Of a DNA stretch of 59,000 bases, positions 6,775 through 17,439 are shown piece by piece; position 1 is the first letter of the stretch, and each line of letters opens with the position of its first letter. Position numbers and translations under genes: made by a program. This DNA comes from Symsagittifera roscoffensis (taxonomy: Eukaryota; Xenacoelomorpha; Acoela; Convolutidae), in NCBI RefSeq assembly GCF_963678635.1, contig NW_026970816.1:1-59000 (forward strand), in the 5' to 3' direction. The notes under the pieces were generated by a model. That model worked only from the letters and a program-made list of their open reading frames with translations. It did no database searches and had not been told where the DNA came from.

Positions 6775-9558
6775 CATAATTGAAACATAATGTCCTACAC
6801 ACTGGAAAAATAAGTCGAGCAAGGTCAAATCATAGCGGAGAACAGTTGAAATATAGGTTGAACATAACCGTTAATTTTTTTTGAGTATAATAAGAATAAA
6901 GTCTCCGATTTATTTTTTATCAGACTTGGTTTTCGTACCCCTACCTATGGTTTCTATTCAACCATCAAGAAGCAAACCTTCTCAACATTAGTACTTAAGG
7001 TGCAGACAAAGCAAAATTTTCCAGTTTGTCTGGATACAAAAACAATCAGGAGGACAAATATGCTGTCACTTTTTTTAAAATTATCACAGGGACTCTCAGC
7101 AGTCAGAATGCCAACTTCCAGGAAAGTGTTCAGCTAAGATTCGCGTGACGACCATGGTAGCAGTATAAGAATAACATTCGAAAAGTTGTCAATATTGTAT
7201 AGAATCATCGCCATTGTTTGTTCTTCAGTGTTGAATATTTCAAGAAAAATCGTTGATGTTAGGGTGCAAAAAATTACTGTGCCCAAAACAAACGAACTTA
7301 AAACCTGACAAATATCGCTGAAGTTTTTTTGATGGGTTTAGATTGAAAACGGAACCCAAAGTTTCATGTTTTTTGGATTTAATTGTCTACGCGGCGAAAC
7401 AGTTCGATATTTCAATTTTAAAACAACATCTATGTCAAATGTAGGCTATGTATGAAAAAAAAAACGTGCAATAACTAATCCTAGACTACTCACGCAGGAA
7501 TTTTTTTCTGATTTGGAGACTTTCAAAATCAGAAGCAGGGAAAATTCTTTGAAGTGATGGTTTAGTTCTACAGCCAAAATTTATTTTAGAGGAAGCGTCA
7601 GGTTCTTTTTTTTGTCGTTGACCAGCTTTGAGAAACTTTCCGATCTTTTAGATTTGGGGATGCACCAGAAAGGTCCAGGGTATAGTTCCTCAATCACAAT
7701 TTCAAAAAACTATCAACCCTTAGCAGTTTCTGTTCATTGCGATAATATCTGTTAATGATTGAAGGGGTATGTCAGTTACTCATACTCAATTGAAGTATGT
7801 TGATATATGTTGACGCTCAATTTTTTTGGCGTTTCGAGTTCTGTTTTCAGTTGAAAGCTTTCAAATAATTTTCAATTACTAAAAAGAGGCATCTTGTACT
7901 CAATATTAGCAAAAAGACTAAGTAATGTGAAACTTCAGACACTTGTTTTTTTTTTCAATTATTTACATTGCTACAGTTTATTTTGGAATAACAAATTGAC
8001 TAAAAACAATTTTTAACAAAAGTTGTTTTCTATAAACAAAAACAACTCAAAAATTTTTTGGATTTCAAAAACACTTTTGAACATTAAACATTTTTTTAAC
8101 CCAAAATTTGAAAAAATAAATTGCAAGATAATCAGTTTTTGGTTTCTTTTTTCTGTTTTTTAATTGAATTTTTCATTGTTGTCACAGAAAGATGATTTCT
8201 TCAGCGTTTTCACAATAAATTGATTTCTTCCCATAGTGAAGTTCCATGAATAACAAATGATTTTAACAAATTTTCGTGGTCAAAAGTTTTGCCATTATAA
8301 TTATTTTTAGTTACACTTTGAAACAACGCAATCGATTATAATTTTTAAAAATTACTTATGTTTAGTGAAATTGAATAGGTTACAATTCAATTAAAATCCA
8401 TTATAAAAGATTTTAATGAGTTATAATCGCTATAAGTTTCTTCCAAATTTTCAGCAAATTTTGCAGCTTTTTCTGCATTACTCACAATTTACTCAATTTC
8501 TATACCTACATGCTTTTAATTAAGTTTTGCAAAACCATATCTTTTACACTTTAAATCCAAGTCTCACTTTCAACCAATTTGAACACGCCCAAATTTTCAC
8601 TCATTCCACCGCGCAGACTTATCCGCACAACTGAGCCTACATCCACCTTCCCCCCCCCCCCTACTACCTGCTCCAACCCCCACCTGCTCCACCTATCCTA
8701 CCCCCCACACTTACCCCATGATCACCTACTCTTCCTCATCCCACATCTATTTGACATCGGGATTTTAGGCGAAAAAAATAAAAGTAGAAAACAATACAAT
8801 TTTTTATTGTAGCCAAATTTAAAAAACAATTTAGCGAAAGCTCGTTGAAGTTTGAATATTTTTTCAAGGTTTTGGAAAATCTAGACTCTTAGTCATAAAT
8901 TTTGATTATAATTTATTGTGCCATTATAATTTCTTTTTTATTGGTTTTTGTTTGGCTTTTAACCCATTATAATCGATGATTTTACAAATTTATGGAGACA
9001 GACAATGAAAATCTTTCATAATTGATTTTTATCCAAGGAGCCTCATTACGGGTTCACCTTTTTCACAGGAATTGATTTCTTTGCCATTTTCGTTGTAAAT
9101 TGCTTCCTTTTTGGTGATTTAGTTAATGAATTACAAAATCGTGCGTAAAACTTTAGTCTAAAACAACAATTCAAAAAAACTAGACAATCACGGTGACCAT
9201 GAGTCTTTTTTTTTCAACTACACGTTGCCTGGAAGATTTTGAGCGTTATAATATGATGGATATATATTGACATATGTTTCTTAAAGGAAACTGTAAAATA
9301 TTAACAAAATTTTTAATGCAAGCTCGCAGCTCAAAATCTCGTTACCGGTAATTATGCTCGGTTTGCTTTTCGTGCGTACAGCATCCAATTCAGAATATTA
9401 GTATGGCAATTATTTCGAACGGTAATTTCTCTTCTCTTACTCCATTCACTTACCTCAGATACATATTGCTGTCATAGTCGAGGTTGTTCGCCTAACTTGA
9501 AACAAGATTTTTGAGCGGTTTAAGTTAAAAGACTGCTCAAAGACCGTTCAAAACTTCC
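6775..9558. other. Long AT-rich stretch, no gene seen
   Basis: Homopolymer-rich, AT-rich sequence. The longest frame (8579-8812, plus) is proline-rich because of C-runs at 8650-8710 and does not look coding. I see no transposon protein motif, tRNA or long palindrome here. Confidence 0.5.
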
Positions 9559-9559
9559 C

Positions 9560-11374
9560 GGGTCGAGGTCCCAGACTCATGTCCAGACTTTTGCGACAAA
9601 ACTTTGGCATTTCCAGACTTTCCAGACCAAAACCTGGCATTTCCAGACTTTCGCGACCATGATGATCCGTCGCGACTTTCGTGACCGAAGCGGAGGTAGC
9701 GCGACAAAACATCGCGACTCGTATTTGGCAAGTCCAGACTCTCGCGACCAAGATTTGCCATTATCAACCACTCGCAACCAAAAAAACTCAGGCACGCCAA
9801 GGTGGATACGGCGCGACCCTGCGGCTCAGGAAATGGCGCGAACGACACCAATAAGCTCAGCCATTTCCAGACTTTCCAGAACGAGATGGAGACGGTGCGA
9901 CTTTCCAGACCAACATGGAGACGGCGCGACTAAGAAAAATCTTTTCAGGGCTTCCACGACCAAGGTGGATATGGCGGGTCTCAGGAAACGGCGCGACTCA
10001 AAAAGCGACGGCGCGACCGGCCTGGCCAGCGCGGCCAAAAATTTCAATTCCAAGAGTTTCGTGACCGAGGTGGAGACGACGCGACTTCTCAGACCGAGGC
10101 GTAGACGGCGCGACCAATAATCAATTCTTTGCGAACGTGGTGGATGCGGCGCGACTTTAGCAATCAAAGTGGAGACGACCCAGACCAAGGAGGAGACGGC
10201 GTCACTTTCCAGACCAAGGCAGAGATGGCTCAAGCTTTCAGGCCAAGGCGGAGACGGCGCGACCTTCCAGGCATAGGCGGAGATGGTGCGACCAAGCTAC
10301 AATTCTTCGTGACCGCGGTGAATGCGACGCGACTTTAGCAGTCAGAGTTGAGACAGCCCGTGGGACCAAGGCGGATACGCCGCGACTTTCCAGGCCAAAG
10401 CGGAGACGGAGAGATTTTCCAGACCAAGGCGGAGATGGTGCAACTTTCCAGACCAAGAAGGAGACGGCGCGACTTTCGAGACTATCACGGAGACGGCGCG
10501 ACCAAGAATCAATTCCTCGCGACCAGGCGCAGACGGCAACTATCCAGACCACGGCGGATACGGCGCGACTTTTGAGACCAATACGGAGACGGTGCAAAAT
10601 TCCAGACCAAGGAGGAGACGGCGCGACCAAGAATCAATTCCTCGTTACCGAGGCGGGACGGCTCAACTTTCCAGACCAAGGCGGAGACGGCGCGACTTTT
10701 CAGACCAAGATGGAGACGGCACGACTTTCCAGACCATCGCAGAGACGACGCGGCCAAGAATCAATTCCTCACGATCGAAGAGGAGACGGCGCAACTTTTC
10801 AGACCAAGGCAGAGACGGCGCAAATTTTCAGACCAAGACAGAGACGGCACAATTTCCAGACCAAGGCGGAGACGTCGCGACTTTTCAGACCAAGGCAGAG
10901 ACGGTATGACTTTCCAGACCAAGGCGGAGAAGGCGCTACTTTCTAGACCGAGGCGGAGACGTCGCAATCAAGAACTAAATCTTCACCACCGTGGTGGATA
11001 AGGCAAGACATAAGCGATCAGAATAGGAGACAGCGAAGAACAAGGCGGATACGGCGCGACTTTCCAGACCAAAGCCGAGACGGCGCGATTTTCTAGGCCA
11101 AGGCCGATGAGGTAAAACAAAAAACTGTCTACATTTTTTCTCCTGTTCAAGGCTTCACTTCATAATTAATTTTTCTATCGTTTCAAATTATTTGGAATAG
11201 CTTACATTTTATCTGAGAATTTTTAGGAACTTTCGCGGACAAATTTTGCAGCACGGCTCGACTCATGTCAAGACTTTCAAGACTCAAACTCTCGGTGCGA
11301 CTATGCAGTTTGGGTCTAAATCCGGATGTGGCTCGACCCTCAAAGTGTGGACATGAGTGTAGAACCTCGACCCA
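9560..11374. mobile_element. Foldback-type non-autonomous element with internal tandem array
   Basis: The ends are imperfect inverted repeats of about 33 bp: 9560-9592 contains GGTCGAGGTCCCAGACTCAT and 11342-11374 contains the inverted equivalent ATGAGTGTAGAACCTCGACC. The interior, to about 11100, is a degenerate array of a roughly 30-bp unit, CGCGACTTTCCAGACCAAGG followed by CGGAGACGG. A second motif, CAAGAATCAATTCCTCGCGA, recurs at about 10110, 10290, 10503, 10628, 10754 and 10965, giving a higher-order period. No protein is encoded; the many Arg/Ser-rich ORFs are products of the repeats. A non-autonomous DNA transposon or foldback element is the likely identity. Confidence 0.6.
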
Positions 11375-11738
11375 GGTTTCGCCAAATCGGTGGAAATCTC
11401 GACTCGGTTCAACAAGAAGACACATCATTGAGTCCGCTGTTCGTTGCTTGCTTCTCATTTTTGTTCAGTAAGTACAATTGTTTTGGTTAGGATTGTTGCA
11501 TTGGTGGAATTTAGCCCACTATCAAGATAATTTATAAACAAATTTGTTTTGAAGGACATAGAGATGATAATTTTAGCGACGGCAAGCATGTCAATTGGCA
11601 AAATTGTTACGTGAAAAACAGTTTTAAGCGCGATTCAGCAGTTTGAATCTCTAAAAATTTCAATTTCTTACTGCAATTTGAAAAGCCTTTGCATAAGTTT
11701 TTGATTAAATTTGTCCAGAAAACTTGAGCAAAAGTTTT

Positions 11739-11917
11739 GAGCAATTTTTATAAAATTATCCTCAGCTGATTTCAAGCACTTACCATCTTATTCGGTGTCC
11801 TAGATTGCTAGTTTTCTGCGTCAACTGCAGTGTGTTTATTAATGAGTTGGGCACAAGATATTGTTAGTGCCACTTGAAACAATTTCAATAAAGGTTGAAT
11901 TGTTCAAACATACAACA
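11739..11917 (+). repeat. Left copy of a degenerate direct repeat (~180 bp)
   Basis: This segment aligns by eye with 13516-13707. Shared landmarks are GAGCAATT, GATTTCAAGC, CTGCGTCAACT, GATGAGTTGGG-type and ACTTGAAAC-type blocks, in order and the same orientation. The two copies enclose the LINE relic at about 12.15-13.38 kb. They could be decayed LTR-like ends or a segmental duplication. Confidence 0.6.
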
Positions 11918-12149
11918 CCGTGTTTTTGTGTTGTAGTAGCTACGCCCAACGCCATTCCTTCGGGATTTTGCAGAAAAGCATCGTTTTGATTTGGTTCTTG
12001 TTTGCCATCACTTTCCAGTATTTCATCTTCATAGAAGATGAAGGTTCATTGGTTTTACCACTAGTCCCTGTCCAGTGCGCTTGCCTTTGCCTGATTCGAA
12101 GTCAGTTCTTCGTCGTTGTCGATGTCTGTCTGCTGTTTAGAAGTCAGCA

Positions 12150-13380
12150 TATTTGTCGTTAATTGACTGAGATTTGAATCTTAAAGGAAGTTCAGCTCTT
12201 CCGCTCCCTCGGGATATAAAATCTGAGGTAACTTCGAAGGGTTGAAGCCAGAGGTCTTCAGTAGTCAAGCCAGTCGACTTTTGGTCGCAGTTAAAAATGG
12301 TTGAAGTGGTGCGGCATCTCATTGAAGGCTAGATAGGAATTGCGCACCTCACTTTTTATACGGCTTAACTATCAATTAGTGAGCGTACTGTAACCGGAGC
12401 GAAGTTGAGCAAGCCGTATGCGGGCTATCCGTGGCAATTCTTCTCATATCAAAAATTTGAAGCGGTAGACGTTCCAACAGCTTTGAAGGTTTCAGGTAAC
12501 TAAGAGACTCGTTGTTATGCATAACCTTCCGAGCTTTCTGATAATTTGTGCTAGTTAATAAACTCTCATCCAGATACTGCTGGATTTCAACACCGTAGGT
12601 GGTGCTCTGTTTGGGTTTGATGAGCCGTTCAACTGGATGATGGTTTGTCTAATAATCAGAATGGCGACTCTGGTGGCATCCGACGACAAATTCGCCAACA
12701 TAGCTGTCTGAGTCTTGACAGGCAATTTTTTCGTTTCCTTGTGAAGGTCAGCAATATTTGACATCTTCACACAACCGGTTGTTGCTCAGAGTGTAATGTT
12801 TTGTTGAAATTGGAAGTTGTTCCAGTTTGAATAAATATTGAAAAAGACGAGATTGATTATCCCTTGTTAAGCACACTGCGTCGATGGCTTTGCATGTCGA
12901 TGTCAGTGTTTCCTTGGAACAACGCCAGTCAATCGCCGAAAACTTTTCGATCGTATCATTTCGCTTTTGTAATTTATCAGTGGTGGTTTTGACAAGGTTA
13001 TTGAGCTACGTAGACTGTCAAAGATCACGCCCAGCAGTTTTGGTTTGGACTCAAGTGGAAAAGGAACTCTGTTTGGTCAATTCCCGCGGACAAGCTCATC
13101 TACATTCAAACTTAAGTCACCAGATATATGTCATCAGCATATGTAACAACTGAAACCCGATCTGGCGCCAGAGGGAGCTTGCTCATATAGACTTTAAAGA
13201 GCTTGAGTGACAATACTCCTCCTTTTGATACTTCATGTTTGACTGATCTAGGTGTTGTGTTTTTTTTTGCTGATGCTCAACATCAATGAACCGACCCTGT
13301 AAGTCTGATGTTAACCAGCTTTTGGGGCTTTTGTGCAAATTCGCTTCCAAATCATCCAAATCATTAGTGAGTGGCAATCA
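12150..13380 (-). pseudogene. Decayed LINE (non-LTR) reverse transcriptase
   Basis: Read on the minus strand, several frames in order match the LINE at 31.6-32.6/55.5-56.0 kb. A G-V-P-Q-G-like remnant lies near 13230, a V-T-Y-A-D-D-I-Y catalytic block near 13120-13150, K-L-L-G-V-I-F-D-S near 13020, a D-L-H-K-E-T-K-K-L-P-V block at about 12700-12740, and the C-terminal I-F-N-C...E-D-L-W block at about 12220-12290. Stops and frameshifts separate all of them, so it is not functional. The YADD box itself is still readable. Confidence 0.7.
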
Positions 13381-13515
13381 TGCAGAATTTCAATCATGTT
13401 ACAAAAAAGACATTTTCAAACGTAAAATCAGCAATCTAACTCTCTATTTAATTTAATTTCATATAACAACTTAAAGCGCATTTGCATACATTTGTAAATA
13501 TAAAAAAAATACTAT

Positions 13516-13707
13516 CGAGCAATTATTCCAATCATTTTTCTATGGAAGTATCATCAGCAGATTTCAAGCTTATACCAACCATTTCGCTGTCACAGAATGC
13601 TAGATGTCTGCGTCAACTACAGTAGGCTTCTTGATGAGTTGGGTACAAGAAATTGGTTATGCCATTTGAAACTATTTTCGAAAATTTAATGGCTCAAACT
13701 TACAACT
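13516..13707 (+). repeat. Right copy of the degenerate direct repeat (~190 bp)
   Basis: Partner of 11739-11917 in the same orientation, about 1.78 kb away. Identity looks roughly 65-75 percent by eye, so the duplication is old. Confidence 0.6.
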
Positions 13708-14945
13708 CGGTTGTATAAACTCCGGCGAAAAAAAAACAAGTACAGTTAGTAAACACATATGCATGGTCCTGGATTCAGTTGGAACAACACTGTTGGCCTA
13801 AGGGTATACTCGCCTGTGCTAAAATTTTACTGCTTTTTACCACGTGCTGAGTATCATTAATTTCCTTTTTAAGAGCTCGTTTGAAAAACGAAAAAAAAGA
13901 TGTTTAAAAGTCATTTTTTGAAATTAAATTTTGGATGTGTAATTTTCCTCTAAATTAAGCAGCGATGAAACGCTAGAAAAAAAATTTCCCATCAGTTGTT
14001 TTTCCGTCAGAAATCTGAAACCACTAAAAAGCCTTCTATTTGCTAGATAAGTTTTTAAATTTTTTTGGCAACTGACCGAAAAGAACCTGTTCAATATTTG
14101 GTACATATAGAAAAATCATAACCACACATCTCAGTCTCCCAGATTACATGGCTAGAACAAAACTTGTCTTAAAAACGAATGCTGTTACTTTGCTTTCAAT
14201 GTGATGCCGGATCTATCAAAAATTGTTTGATTTTTCCGTCCTCTAGCTGTTGGTACCCTATAATAAAACAAAATTGGTATTCATGGTCTTTTAGTAGCTG
14301 AAGGTTGTAGCAATCGATTTAACAGACTGTTTGTAATTCGATTGCTCGGAGTAAGATATGGTCGTTTTGCCACACATCATTATTTGGTCCAACAACAGCG
14401 AACATTGGTTTATCGTCGGGTTTGGAACGACAGATTCCTAAAAGGCTTTATACTTTTTAGGAGACAGACGGTTTAATAACTAGATGTGTGGAAAAATTTC
14501 GGCAGTTCCAATGCAAAATGAAGCACGAACAGAAAAAAAATTCCACATGCAGACTGCTTGTCGAGGGTTCCAACTACTACTGATGGTAGATTAACGAAAA
14601 AGAAAACAACTGATGTCTGCGCAATATCTGGGAGCCAGCAATGAGAACTCCTGATTTGGAGTTACAAACTGTTGAACATAATGCAAAATTAAAAAAGTCG
14701 GCAAAGAGCTGTGTTCAATTTACAGAAAGGCAGGAGAAAATGGAAATGAGCCCCTCCTCAAGGAAATTTGCGGAAAAAATTTTCAAGGAACTCAAGAAAG
14801 AATTTACAGGAAATAGCAGGGATATCAAAGATCAAAGTTCAGCTGTGGAAAAAGTATAATTAAACAGAAACTCATTAATTTTTTTGGCAGGAAGCTTTGG
14901 ATAGCACGGCACCGCAACGGGAATCAGAAGGAATCAATTCTAAAA
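13708..14945. other. No confident gene
   Basis: Mostly non-coding. A 72-codon Lys/Glu-rich frame at 14641-14859 (plus) ends about 90 bp before the integrase scrap and might be another retroelement remnant, but it shows no motif. Confidence 0.4.
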
Positions 14946-15218
14946 GTGGTACGAAGCAGTACCATTACAAAACTAAGTAGAAAAGTCAGTAGCTTGGGTG
15001 ATAACCGTGTCTCACGTTTTTGCTGGCCAGCAAATCTGCTCACTGACCAGGGTCGAACTTCAAGTAATGAAAATTTTTATTTTGAAATGAGAAACGATAG
15101 AACTAGCACGACAGCACATCATCCCCAGGAAAAGGCAATGATAGAAAGGACAAACAGAACAATCGAAGAAGCGGTGTTCAAAGATGTCGGAAAAAGCCAC
15201 AACAGCTGGGCAAAATGA
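14946..15218 (+). pseudogene. Integrase core fragment of an LTR retrotransposon
   Basis: The frame contains L-L-T-D-Q-G-R-T (second catalytic Asp block) and, 35 residues later, A-H-H-P-Q-E-K-A-M-I-E-R-T-N-R-T-I (catalytic Glu block), the signature of Ty3/gypsy integrases. The first Asp block and zinc-binding domain are absent and the frame opens without a clear start. It is a short relic, unrelated in detail to the giant element's integrase. Confidence 0.65.
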
Positions 15219-16127
15219 AACCGATCGCAAACATCTTCGAACAAGTATGATGGCTTATAGAATTTCAATTTATGCACTGAAAGATCGTGCACTAAAAAAT
15301 CGTTGAATCTATACAATCCTTAGTATTTGATCTTTGGTCGCCCCTGCTCTGTGTCAATAGATTGCATGAAAGAAACATTTAAATTCTTTTCAAAGAGCAG
15401 ATAAAAGAGTTCAAAAGTAGCCAGCAACTGGTTCGCTATGAAAGGATGGCAAACAAAAATGACAAAATGTCAGTTACGACTGAACACTAGACGAACTTTA
15501 GACGAGCACTAGACGAAGTACATTTTTTTAATCCTACCCTTCGCTAGATACAGAAGAAGAAATTCAGTTCATTCTGTAACAGACAACACAAAATCCAAGA
15601 ATTGTTTAAAAAACTAAAAAAGTGTGGCTACCTCAGCGGGTTTTATATTTGGAAAGTAGTTTAGATAATGCAATTTGTTTAACTCCGACTTAGCAATTTG
15701 GGTAATAATTTGCCCGTGTTGTGCTGCAGATGCCCGCGATGTGCTACAGTTGGCGTCCAGCCCTCTATTATGTAGGGTCTAACCATAAATAAAACAAATC
15801 ATCGTTTCAAAAAAAACGTTTGGCTTCTCAAAAACTTTTGATAGATTAACCGATTCAGATGCAATGCAGAACAAATTAAACTCGTTTTTCAGAAGAATTT
15901 TTAACAATTGAAAACAGGCTATGTATTATGAGAAAAAGCAAATGCGATAAAGAAGATTTTATTTGGCATTTAGCAAAAGAAACCAGAGATGGTGAAAGTT
16001 GATAGCAAATTGGCTCGTGTTTATCACTCGGAAAAAGCAAGTATGCTAGACATATATCAATGCGCACAATTACACCTCAAATTTGCAATCATATCCTTTT
16101 GCAAAAATTGCCTGTGGAATTGACATA
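15219..16127. other. No gene seen
   Basis: AT-rich spacer between the integrase scrap and the decayed LTR. No motif, palindrome or RNA gene was noticed. Confidence 0.4.
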
Positions 16128-16807
16128 TGTAAGCAATGAGTCGCACATGAGGCTTGAGAACCCAATCAGTAGGTTAAAATTTCGCAAGTAATTTCTCATT
16201 AGAGTCTATCTCAATGCTTTAGGTTGATCCATGGCCGGGTCATTAAAAACCTAAAACACACGAATGCCGATAAAACAGGGCTGGGACTTCAGTAATTCAC
16301 CATTATATTTTGTTGGACAGAGTACATTTGATCCATTTTAGATGTAATTTCAGGTACATGTAAATTCAGGTACTCTTATCTAGACAACAAACCTGGAATT
16401 AATGTCAGACACGATGAATTAGTGTAGGTATACTCTAGAAACTTTCAGTAAGCATAAAAAGTATGAGTCAAATAATTTTATCAAGTTGCTCAAGTAAATT
16501 CTGAACCAATAGGTCAATTCAGTGGGCAACATGCCCAGTCAAGGTTCCTCTTGCTGCACAAGTTGCACTCTCGTATCCACTCTCTGTGCTCTCTGTCAGG
16601 AACAAGCCAACTCTACTTAAGTATAAATTTAACGGAAAAAATGCAAATAGCTATCGACCTTCACACAATTGTTAATTCGGCTGCTCTGATTCTAGACTTG
16701 TCAGTTGAAAGAAAAAATTTGAGCATTACAGGGCCATTTCGAGAAAATGAATATTTCCAAACGAATCAAAAACAATTCAAACTTATTTCATAAGAATGCG
16801 TAGCACA
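16128..16807 (-). repeat. Decayed 3' LTR of the old giant-element copy
   Basis: It starts TGTAAGCAATGAG with CACATGAGGCTT shortly after, matching the left end of the intact LTR, and ends TAGCACA where the intact LTR ends TGGCACA. A shared internal landmark is TTTGATCCATTT near 16330. The sequence just beyond, with GATGTCGTCATCG, matches the intact element's DNA adjoining its LTR (GATGTCCTCATCG). Length is about 680 bp against 904 bp, so there are deletions. Confidence 0.75.
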
Positions 16808-17439
16808 CATAATCCTGGGACTCAGAAGTCGATGTCGTCATCGTGTGTAGTCGTTGTGTTAGTGAGCCTCCAGAATGCCGACCAAATGAGATAATGTTTC
16901 AGTGTTTTTCTAGGAGAAGGAGAAGTTCGCTTCTCATGAAAACTTGACCTACAATCCGAAAATCTTAAGGGTATAAAATTGTCGTGCTGAAGCTAAGCAG
17001 CAATTTAAATTTGGCATCCACTTGACTTTGGAAGTCTTTTTCAAATTTTTTTCTATTCATTCCAATCAGAAAGTTTTCATGTCAGTTTTGAAATACACAT
17101 AGGTATATCATAATAGATAACAATAAAGGTGTATAACAATGGTTTGTTCCTCAGTTTTTCAGTATGAGGTCACCACCAAACAATTTTTTAAATTTTGATC
17201 CCAGTTTCAAGAAAGTTCTGTTGTCCCGCGGTCTTGCATCAATCCGCCTTCGATGTACTAGGTGCGGATAAAGTTTATATGGTGATCTATTTTGATAACG
17301 CTATCTCGTCCTCAGAGGTGATAACACCACTCGCTTAACAGGCTTTCAGTTTTTCAAACGCTTTCATCCATTTCTTCTGCTCCTGCTGTCTCAAGACGTG
17401 GTTGAGCAGCATATCCACTTTTGCTTCCCTGTTTCGTTA

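Noticed and set aside
8579-8812. Proline-rich 77-codon ORF
   Set aside because: Composed of C-runs in non-coding DNA; no neighbours, no motif.
9537-10967. Arg/Ser-rich ORFs of 65-150 codons on both strands
   Set aside because: Products of the ~30-bp tandem array; no start context or conserved domain.
9560-11100. Possible CRISPR-like array
   Set aside because: Units are contiguous and degenerate without unique spacers, in an animal-type genome; it is a tandem repeat.
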